Shown: one piece after another, positions 6,852-10,946 of the stretch
Layout: every line of letters starts with the position of its first letter
Numbering within the stretch: position 1 is the first letter of the stretch
NCBI GenBank assembly: GCA_024682015.1
Contig: JAIKZT010000226.1
Coordinates: 1-10,946 of the forward strand
Direction of reading: 5' to 3'
DNA: 10,946 nt
From: Clostridia bacterium
Lineage (GTDB): Bacteria > Bacillota > Clostridia > Peptostreptococcales > Anaerovoracaceae
Position numbers and translations under genes: made by a program
The notes under the pieces: generated by a model
What the model was told of the DNA's origin: nothing
The model's database searches: none
Seen by the model: only the letters and a program-made list of their open reading frames with translations

Positions 6852-7234
6852 CGCTTCTGCTCCTCCAGCAGCCTGCGCAGTTCATCCAGTTCCTCCCGCG
6901 TGAGCCCGCCATCCGCCAGCGCATTGGCGAAGGCCTGCATGCTGCCGCCGAACAGGCGGTCTACGAAGCTGCGGCTCTGCGCCTTGCGGTAGTCCTCCCG
7001 GCTGACGAGCGGCATGTAGACGCTGGCGCGCCCCTGTTTTTCGATGGCTACGAACCCCTTTTGCTGCAGGCGGCCCAGCAGGGTGAGCAGGGTGGTCTGA
7101 GCCGGCTCCTTCTGCGCCTCCTGCCGCAGTTTCTCTGCGATCTCGCCACGCTGGGCGGGGATGCTGCAGTCCCAGAGCGCCTGCATCACTTCCAGCTCGG
7201 AATCCGGCAGCCGGCGTATGGATCTATTAGACAT
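6848..7234 (-). CDS. BlaI/MecI/CopY-family transcriptional repressor
   Basis: This 128-residue cytosolic winged-helix repressor of standard family length has its DNA-binding domain at about residues 9-75 and a C-terminal dimerisation helix region at about 80-125. The opening L-P-D-S-E-L-E-V-M-Q-A-L-W and the run T-T-L-L-T-L-L-G-R-L are typical of BlaI/MecI. The family binds TACA/TGTA palindromes and represses its own operon. Exactly such sites lie in the promoter 30-67 nt upstream. Repression is usually relieved by cleavage triggered by the M56 partner, which is the next gene here. Aligned by eye with MecI, the cleavage site Asn-Phe corresponds to N104-A105. The ribosome site AGAGGG lies 6 nt before the ATG. 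No beta-lactamase or penicillin-binding gene is in the window, so targets beyond its own operon are unknown. Confidence 0.93.
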   Translation of the reverse strand: MSNRSIRRLPDSELEVMQALWDCSIPAQRGEIAEKLRQEAQKEPAQTTLLTLLGRLQQKGFVAIEKQGRASVYMPLVSREDYRKAQSRSFVDRLFGGSMQAFANALADGGLTREELDELRRLLEEQKR

Positions 7235-7261
7235 AACGTACCCTCTTTGATCAAAATAAAA

Positions 7262-7301
7262 CTCTACATTTGTAGTACAAATATATACTACAAATGTAGA
7301 G
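7262..7301. promoter_or_regulatory. Double BlaI-type operator in a perfect inverted repeat
   Basis: CTCTACATTTGTAGTA (7262-7277) is the exact reverse complement of TACTACAAATGTAGAG (7286-7301), with an 8-nt spacer. Each arm itself contains a near-palindromic 12-mer, CTACATTTGTAG at 7264-7275 and CTACAAATGTAG at 7288-7299, with the TACA...TGTA halves expected for BlaI/MecI repressors. The two sites are 24 bp apart centre to centre, slightly over two helical turns, which would place two dimers on the same face of the DNA. One site lies between the -35 and -10 boxes and the other just beyond the likely transcription start. Confidence 0.9.
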
Positions 7302-7313
7302 CAAGTTTGTCAA
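7285..7313 (-). promoter_or_regulatory. Promoter of the BlaI-like/M56 operon
   Basis: On the - strand a perfect -35 box TTGACA (7313-7308) is followed after 17 bp by TAGTAT (7290-7285), a good vegetative -10 box. Transcription would start near 7278, about 44 nt before the repressor ATG. The spacer holds one operator, so repressor binding would block RNA polymerase directly. Confidence 0.85.
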
Positions 7314-7328
7314 CAACTAATATAGAAC

Positions 7329-7367
7329 GCGAAGGCAGAATCTCCGTGTGCGTAAAAGAACCTTCGC
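7329..7367 (-). terminator. Possible terminator hairpin behind the 72-residue gene
   Basis: A perfect 7-bp inverted repeat, GCGAAGG at 7329-7335 and CCTTCGC at 7361-7367, begins at the base directly after the stop codon of the - strand small gene. The loop is 25 nt and the T content behind the stem (GTTCTATATT on the - strand) is modest, so termination would be weak. It could separate the small gene from the BlaI promoter just downstream. Inferred only. Confidence 0.35.
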
Positions 7368-7586
7368 CTAGTACCGGTTGAAGAGCGAGGACAGGCCGCT
7401 GGTGGGTTTTTCGCCGTTCGCCTGCTCGATCTCGTCTATGGCGTCGCAGAGCACAGCACCCTTGATCCACTGGGCGATCGTGATGTGGCCGTCCGTCGCA
7501 GGTTCTGCATAGCGTTCGTTATAGGAGAGCACCGCCCGGCGGATCCTCTTCCATTCTTCATCGCTGAAAGAAAGTTCGACTTTCAT
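7368..7586 (-). CDS. Small protein of unknown function (72 residues)
   Basis: I do not recognise this family. The ATG at 7586 is preferred because an AAGGAG site (7598-7593 on the - strand) lies 6 nt before it. An in-frame ATG at 7616 lacks such a site and would put the Shine-Dalgarno inside the gene. The product starts M-K-V-E-L-S-F-S-D-E-E-W-K-R-I, a short strand followed by a charged helix, and later has I-T-I-A-Q-W-I-K-G-A-V-L-C-D-A-I-D, a second amphipathic helix. A strand-helix-helix order recalls ribbon-helix-helix DNA-binding proteins, but the insertion between helices argues against a simple match, so this is only a suggestion. The protein is acidic and soluble, with no signal or membrane segment. 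It is divergent from the metallo-beta-lactamase-fold gene and lies upstream of the BlaI operon on the same strand. Confidence 0.65.
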   Translation of the reverse strand: MKVELSFSDEEWKRIRRAVLSYNERYAEPATDGHITIAQWIKGAVLCDAIDEIEQANGEKPTSGLSSLFNRY

Positions 7587-7617
7587 GGCAAGCTCCTTTT
7601 TGTCTGAGGGCAGCATC

Positions 7618-7645
7618 TTGCAGGATCAATTTATTATACTATAAT
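7618..7645 (+). promoter_or_regulatory. Likely promoter of the MBL-fold hydrolase gene
   Basis: On the + strand TTGCAG (7618-7623) is followed after 16 bp by a perfect TATAAT (7640-7645), about 45 nt before the ATG at 7691. An alternative -10 box, TATACT, lies at 7635-7640. The AT-rich patch stands out against the GC-rich surroundings. Confidence 0.55.
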
Positions 7646-7662
7646 GAAAAGGAAAGAAGCAA
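7633..7662 (-). promoter_or_regulatory. Likely divergent promoter of the 72-residue gene
   Basis: On the - strand TTGCTT (7662-7657) is followed after 18 bp by TATAAT (7638-7633), about 47 nt before the small gene's ATG. It overlaps the + strand promoter, and the two -10 boxes form the symmetric sequence ATTATACTATAAT (7633-7645). Confidence 0.5.
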
Positions 7663-7690
7663 ACGACGTGCGAAAAATGAGGAAGACGAA

Positions 7691-8455
7691 ATGAAATACC
7701 AACTGATACGCCACGCGACGGCCAAACTGGATTTCGGGGGCACGTGCTTCCTGCTGGATCCTTGGTTCGCTCCGAAGGGCAAGGGGCTTTCGTACGCGGG
7801 CAAGGTGAACAGCCCGCTCGTCGACATGCCCTGCAAGATGTGGCAGGCGGAGAGTCGCACAGACTGCATCGTCCTGTCGCACACGCATTCGGACCATTTC
7901 GACAGCTATGCGGCGGAGGCGCTGGATCGGGATCACCCCGTCATCTGCCAGCCGGGCGATGAAACCTGCCCGCTGCTGGCCGCCTTCGAAGACGTGCGGC
8001 CCATGGACAGCGGCCTGTTCAACGAGGTGGCGCTGGAGCGGGTAAACGCGCAGCATGGCACATCGCCGGAGGTGCTTGCGGACATGGGGCCGGGCAGCGG
8101 CTGGGTCTTCATGGCGGCGGCGGAGCCGGCCGTCTACTGGACCGGCGACACCGTCTGGTGCGAGGACGTGCGGCGAGCCATCGAAACGTTCCGTCCGGGC
8201 GTGATCATCGTGCACGCGGGCGCGGCGCAGTGGAAAGGAGAAGCCATCACCATGGACGCTGCGGGGGTCATCGAAACGTGCAAAGCGGCGCCGGAAGCGA
8301 CCGTCATCGCGGTGCACCTGGAGGCGACGGACCACGGCACGCTGACCCGCAAAGCCCTGCGCGAGGCGGCGGAAGCGGCCGGCATCTCCGGGCAGCAGCT
8401 GCGCATCCCTGCGGATGGCGAAGAGATCGTAATACTGCAGGATACGGCGTTTTAA
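7691..8455 (+). CDS. Metallo-beta-lactamase-fold hydrolase, UlaG-like
   Basis: This 254-residue cytosolic protein has the metal-binding motif H-T-H-S-D-H at residues 64-69. Further likely ligands are H122 (in A-Q-H-G), D153 (in W-T-G-D-T) and H209 or H215 near the end. The early L-L-D-P-W-F at 21-26 and the end motif V-H-L-E-A-T-D-H-G-T-L-T-R (about 208-220) resemble the UlaG-like branch, which includes L-ascorbate-6-phosphate lactonase and many uncharacterised hydrolases. The substrate is unknown. It is not a beta-lactamase in the resistance sense, and not the WalJ/YycJ protein often found with walRK. The start is supported by AGGAAG about 7 nt upstream. An HD-domain hydrolase follows after 70 nt on the same strand, possibly co-transcribed. 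The stop codon lies in a direct repeat (8447-8466). Confidence 0.87.
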   Translation: MKYQLIRHATAKLDFGGTCFLLDPWFAPKGKGLSYAGKVNSPLVDMPCKMWQAESRTDCIVLSHTHSDHFDSYAAEALDRDHPVICQPGDETCPLLAAFEDVRPMDSGLFNEVALERVNAQHGTSPEVLADMGPGSGWVFMAAAEPAVYWTGDTVWCEDVRRAIETFRPGVIIVHAGAAQWKGEAITMDAAGVIETCKAAPEATVIAVHLEATDHGTLTRKALREAAEAAGISGQQLRIPADGEEIVILQDTAF

Positions 8456-8466
8456 AAGCGTTTTAA
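8447..8466 (+). repeat. Short tandem direct repeat over the MBL gene stop codon
   Basis: GCGTTTTAA occurs at 8447-8455 and again at 8458-8466, separated by two A residues (11-bp period). The first copy contains the stop codon TAA of the MBL-fold gene. It may record a small duplication at the gene end. No function is suggested. Confidence 0.6.
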
Positions 8467-8525
8467 TGGTCCTTTCGACAAACTTGGTGACCTGAAGGGC
8501 CGGACTTACGGAAGAGGAGAGCAAC

Positions 8526-9080
8526 ATGTATACACCGACACTGGAAGAGGCAAGAAAGCTCATGGAAGAGCACAATCAGGAGGAGTTCCACCGGCATCAC
8601 GCGGAGACGGTCTCCGGGGTGATGGGCTATTTCGCGAAGGAGTTTGACCCGGACAGAGAGGAATTCTGGCGCTGCGTGGGCATGCTTCACGACCTGGATT
8701 ACGAGGAGTTTCCCGAGGAACACTGCGTGCGCGAACAGCAGTGGATGGAGGCGATGGACTTTGATCCGGCCATGGTCCGCGCGATCTGCGCCCACGGATG
8801 GGGGCTCACCGGCATCGACATGAAGCCCGAGAGCCAGATGGAAAAGCTGCTGTTCGCCTCCGACGAGCTGACCGGGCTCATCGGCGCGGCAGCCCTGATG
8901 CGGCCTTCGAAGTCCTGCAGCGACATGGAGCTGAAGTCCCTGAAAAAGAAGTATAAGGACAAGAGATTCGCGGCCGGCTGCTCGCGTGAAGTCATCGAGC
9001 AGGGGGCGGAGATGCTCGGCTGGGAGCTCGACGAGTTGCTCCAGAAGACGCTGGACGCGATGAAGAGCCTGGAAGCATAA
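8526..9080 (+). CDS. HD-superfamily hydrolase, COG2316-like, uncharacterised
   Basis: This 184-residue cytosolic protein belongs to the HD metal-dependent phosphohydrolase superfamily. The four canonical ligands are visible: H25 (in H-H-A-E), H55-D56 (in M-L-H-D-L-D-Y) and D113 (in A-S-D-E-L-T-G-L-I). The later run K-K-K-Y-K-D-K-R-F-A-A-G (about 140-151) followed by R-E-V-I-E-Q-G-A-E is, from memory, characteristic of the predicted-hydrolase group COG2316, common in clostridia and archaea. Relatives act on nucleotides or phosphate esters, but no substrate is established for this group. GAGGAG (8514-8519) lies 6 nt before the ATG, a strong start signal. It may be co-transcribed with the MBL-fold gene. 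The next gene has its own promoter within the 69-nt gap after the stop. An overlapping 669-codon frame on the other strand is a shadow. Confidence 0.9.
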   Translation: MYTPTLEEARKLMEEHNQEEFHRHHAETVSGVMGYFAKEFDPDREEFWRCVGMLHDLDYEEFPEEHCVREQQWMEAMDFDPAMVRAICAHGWGLTGIDMKPESQMEKLLFASDELTGLIGAAALMRPSKSCSDMELKSLKKKYKDKRFAAGCSREVIEQGAEMLGWELDELLQKTLDAMKSLEA

Positions 9081-9085
9081 TACGC

Positions 9086-9115
9086 TTGAAACCCGCGCGC
9101 AAAGCGTGGTAAAAT
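9086..9115 (+). promoter_or_regulatory. Promoter of the large prepilin-like gene
   Basis: TTGAAA (9086-9091) is followed after 18 bp by TAAAAT (9110-9115). TGG directly before the -10 box gives an extended -10 (TGN). A GGAG ribosome site at 9139-9142 is 7 nt before the ATG at 9150. This makes the gene likely to be transcribed on its own. Confidence 0.65.
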
Positions 9116-9149
9116 ATATTGATACAGTTGCTGTAATTGGAGTACGATC

Positions 9150-10418
9150 ATGAGACGCCTGTTTGCACAACTGCATAAGAAGCGCGATGGCTTTACGCTG
9201 GTGGAGCTGATCGTGGTCATTTGCGTGCTGGCGATCCTGGCAGGCATTGCTGTGCCCGCGTACAGCGGCTACATCAAAGAAGCGCGGAAGGCCTCGGACC
9301 TCGTGCTGCTGGAGGCGGTCAACAAGGCGTTCGCCGCGGCGTGCCTGGAGCAGGGCATCGACGTGCGCGACGTGAAGAACGTGCTCATTTTGCTGGACGG
9401 GCAGCAGGTGGACAACATACAGGCCATCCTGCTGAAAAACGGGGTCTTCGTGGACGAGGCGACGATCGATCTGATCCAGGCGGCCTTCGACCGCTATTTC
9501 GCGGAGAACAGCGGCGCAAGCTTCGAACAGGCTGCTTCCATTCTCAGCTGGGACGAGGAGAAGATGGTGTTCGTGCTGGACGGCTGGCGGATCACCGCGC
9601 AGGGCAACGAGACGAACAGCGCGCTCGTTGCGAGCTTCCTGCGTTCGAGCTTCTGGACGAAGGGCGGCAGCGGTGCCGGCGTGGGTGGCATCCTGCAGGC
9701 GGTGGACGGGCTGACGGCGTCGCTGGGGCAGATGAGCCCGGTAACGGTCGGCCGGCAGTACGTGGCGCTTAAGGAGATCATGAAGGATCCGAACCTCATG
9801 GCGTTCATGACGAACACGATGGGCATGACCCAGGCGGAAGCGATCGCGCTGCGCGATTCCCTGACAGGGGAGAACACCACCGCGGAGAATTATCAGCGGG
9901 CATCGGCTATTTCCGTGCTCTATACGGCTCACCAGATGCAGGGCATGTCCGTGGCCGACGCGCTGGCATGCTCCGAGCGGAACACGTCTTCCGGCATGGC
10001 GCAGAGCCTCGTGGACGACACGGCGCGTTACGCGCTGCTGCTCGGCTTTGCCTATAATCACAAGGATTTCGAGGTGAGCACGTACGACCGGCAGGGCAAC
10101 GACCTCGGCCGGACCGTCAACCTGTACGAATACATGACGTCCGGCAACCGCATCAGCGGATCTTACCTGCAGGCCTGGTTCTCCGAGGCGGGGGTCACGT
10201 CGTCCGCCGAATATCAGGCGTACATGGCGTCCGATCAGATGCGCCAGGATCTGAATGCCTTTTTGGGCATGATGCAGATCATGGACAGAAACAGCGAGCA
10301 GTTCGACGAGTATTTCGAGGCGTATCAGAATGACCCGGGCAGCAAACCCTACGAGTTCTTCGCCACGCAGCTCGAAGGCCCGTTCCTGGACGTGCTGGGG
10401 ATATCGGGCGGAAATTAG
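9150..10418 (+). CDS. Large type IV prepilin-like protein with N-terminal methylation motif
   Basis: This 422-residue protein starts with a basic 14-residue leader (M-R-R-L-F-A-Q-L-H-K-K-R-D-G). The prepilin peptidase motif G14|F15-T-L-V-E-L follows. E20 is the conserved fifth residue of the mature pilin, and the hydrophobic helix runs to about residue 36 before a polar Y-I-K-E-A-R-K continuation. This is class III signal sequence architecture, as in type IV pilins, pseudopilins and competence pilins, so processing by a PilD/ComC peptidase and membrane or filament insertion are expected. The remaining roughly 380 residues are soluble, alanine- and glutamine-rich, and show no domain I recognise. 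Most pilins have 120-200 residues, so it is very large. No pilus ATPase, platform protein, peptidase or second pilin is in the window. It has its own promoter, GGAG ribosome site and downstream hairpins, pointing to a single-gene unit. Confidence 0.88.
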   Translation: MRRLFAQLHKKRDGFTLVELIVVICVLAILAGIAVPAYSGYIKEARKASDLVLLEAVNKAFAAACLEQGIDVRDVKNVLILLDGQQVDNIQAILLKNGVFVDEATIDLIQAAFDRYFAENSGASFEQAASILSWDEEKMVFVLDGWRITAQGNETNSALVASFLRSSFWTKGGSGAGVGGILQAVDGLTASLGQMSPVTVGRQYVALKEIMKDPNLMAFMTNTMGMTQAEAIALRDSLTGENTTAENYQRASAISVLYTAHQMQGMSVADALACSERNTSSGMAQSLVDDTARYALLLGFAYNHKDFEVSTYDRQGNDLGRTVNLYEYMTSGNRISGSYLQAWFSEAGVTSSAEYQAYMASDQMRQDLNAFLGMMQIMDRNSEQFDEYFEAYQNDPGSKPYEFFATQLEGPFLDVLGISGGN

Positions 10419-10428
10419 GAAAAAGGAC

Positions 10429-10450
10429 TCCCTCCGGCAGGCCGGGGGGA
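10429..10450 (+). other. GC-rich hairpin just after the prepilin gene
   Basis: TCCCTCCGG (10429-10437) pairs with CCGGGGGGA (10442-10450), giving 9 bp with one wobble and a 4-nt loop, starting 11 nt after the stop codon. No T run follows, so it is not a terminator by itself. It could protect the mRNA 3' end or work with the terminator 12 nt downstream. Confidence 0.65.
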
Positions 10451-10461
10451 TGGCAGGCCGC

Positions 10462-10490
10462 GCGGAAGGCAAAACGCCTTTCGCTTTTTT
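10462..10490 (+). terminator. Rho-independent terminator of the prepilin gene
   Basis: GCGGAAGGC (10462-10470) pairs with GCCTTTCGC (10476-10484), 9 bp with one G-U, over a five-base AAAAC loop. Six T residues (10485-10490) follow. This is a textbook intrinsic terminator closing the prepilin transcript and separating it from the sigma factor gene. Confidence 0.9.
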
Positions 10491-10636
10491 ATAGGCAGAA
10501 CTCCAATCACAGCGATTACACGAACGCGCCGCGGCCGCTAAGGCGCGCGAAAATTTTTATAATTATTTTTCGAAAAAGTGTTGGAAAAGCACCGTCAAGG
10601 TGTTTATTGAAACAGAAGGGCAAAACCGGAATTTTT
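10491..10636. other. Intergenic leader before the sigma factor gene, with a very AT-rich tract
   Basis: This 146-nt gap has no gene. It holds a GC-only hairpin candidate (CGCGCC 10525-10530 with GGCGCG 10542-10547, loop containing GCGGCCGC). An abrupt AT tract (10550-10576) follows, with TATAAT at 10558-10563. No matching -35 box is visible 16-19 bp upstream, so the promoter cannot be assigned with confidence. It may serve the sigma gene. Confidence 0.45.
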
Positions 10637-10946
10637 ATGGATCCACGCAGCATACGCCTGAACCGGCAGGACGAAAAGTTCATAGACGAGCTCTACCGCG
10701 CACACAAAGGCCTGCTGTACAAGACGGCGCTGGAATGCGGCGGGGGCAGGCTGGAGGTCGAAGCCGTCGTGCACGACGCGCTGCTGCGCATCATCGGAGC
10801 GCTGGATACGGTCAAGCGCCTGGACGAGCCGGCCAGAGCCGTATACCTGGCCACGACGGTCCGATCCGTCGCCTACAATGCCCTGAAAAAAGAGGCCGTG
10901 CGCGAAAAACACGCGGCCGATCCTCCGGGAGACTCCTGGGAGGACA
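10637..10946 (+). CDS. ECF-type RNA polymerase sigma factor, N-terminal part (3' end outside window)
   Basis: The visible 103 codons cover sigma region 2 of a small sigma-70-family factor. F-I-D-E-L-Y-R-A-H-K-G-L-L-Y at about residues 15-28 (region 2.1) is followed by the acidic V-E-A-V-V-H-D-A-L-L-R-I-I (about 41-53) and A-V-Y-L-A-T-T-V-R-S-V-A-Y-N-A-L-K-K (about 68-85), the core-binding and -10-recognition segments. Region 4 lies beyond the window. Such factors direct RNA polymerase to a small regulon in response to envelope or other stress, usually held by an anti-sigma factor encoded next door, which is not visible here. The start is uncertain. The ATG at 10637 has only a weak CGGAA upstream, while an in-frame TTG at 10607 has AAGG six nt earlier and would add 10 residues. 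The call is from pattern only, with no search. Confidence 0.8.
   Translation, partial: MDPRSIRLNRQDEKFIDELYRAHKGLLYKTALECGGGRLEVEAVVHDALLRIIGALDTVKRLDEPARAVYLATTVRSVAYNALKKEAVREKHAADPPGDSWED

Noticed and set aside
7691..8455. MBL-fold gene as a beta-lactamase target of the nearby BlaI-like repressor
   Set aside because: Its motifs are of the UlaG-like branch, it has no signal peptide, and no BlaI-type operator lies in its promoter region.
7691..8455. MBL-fold gene as WalJ/YycJ of the walRK system
   Set aside because: The conserved ending (V-H-L-E-A-T-D-H-G-T-L-T-R) and overall layout fit the UlaG-like branch, and it is about 5 kb away in a separate unit.
7634..8575. Open frame of 313 codons on the - strand opposite the MBL-fold gene
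   Set aside because: It covers the divergent promoter region and the MBL gene with its complete H-x-H-x-D-H motif. No family features are seen in it.
8463..10472. Open frame of 669 codons on the - strand opposite the HD hydrolase and prepilin genes
   Set aside because: The + strand genes have clear family motifs, ribosome sites and a promoter. The - strand product is rich in His, Arg and Leu, as expected from the antisense of GC-rich codons, and has no recognisable domain. It would also read through the terminator hairpin.
10525..10560. GC hairpin followed by a T run before the sigma gene as a second terminator
   Set aside because: The T run starts seven bases after the stem and is interrupted by A residues. 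The true terminator of the prepilin gene lies upstream at 10462-10490.

Overview
The window is about 60% G+C by eye and looks like a low-G+C-lineage Gram-positive (Firmicutes/Bacillota), probably a GC-rich gut-type clostridial relative. That guess rests on gene content: a WalR/WalK-type two-component pair, a DivIC-type division protein, RNase M5 next to RsmA, a BlaI/M56 regulatory pair, and an ECF sigma factor of clostridial style. No phylogenetic test was possible, so the lineage is an inference. All long coding regions were assigned by family motifs. The many long opposite-strand frames are shadows of GC-rich codon use.

Left part (1-5310, all + strand). The tail of a class II aldolase/adducin-family enzyme is followed after only 24 nt by a tightly packed block: response regulator, sensor kinase, DivIC-like septum protein, RNase M5 and 16S rRNA dimethyltransferase RsmA. 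Genes in the block are 5-9 nt apart or overlap by 4 and 31 nt, so it probably forms one transcript joining envelope signalling, septation and rRNA maturation. A RidA-family deaminase follows after a 90-nt gap and ends in a clear rho-independent terminator.

Middle part (5337-7586, - strand). A BlaI-type winged-helix repressor and an M56 (BlaR1-like) membrane zinc protease overlap by 4 nt. They are read from a promoter (TTGACA, 17 bp, TAGTAT) that carries two copies of a TACA/TGTA operator in a perfect 16-bp inverted repeat. One copy lies inside the -35/-10 spacer and the other just past the expected transcription start. The protease has no penicillin-binding sensor domain and ends in an unrecognised domain of about 120 residues, so its signal is unknown. 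A 72-residue protein of unknown function lies upstream on the same strand.

Right part (7691-10946, + strand). A UlaG-like metallo-beta-lactamase-fold hydrolase and a COG2316-type HD hydrolase come first. An unusually large stand-alone type IV prepilin-like protein (422 residues) follows, with its own promoter and a strong double hairpin/terminator behind it. The start of an ECF-type sigma factor gene, preceded by a very AT-rich leader, runs off the window end.

The most unusual items are the orphan giant prepilin, the BlaI/M56 switch with a novel sensor end and an altered repressor cleavage site, and the uncharacterised 72-residue protein. No complete new defence or mobile system, CRISPR array, tRNA, rRNA or insertion sequence was seen.
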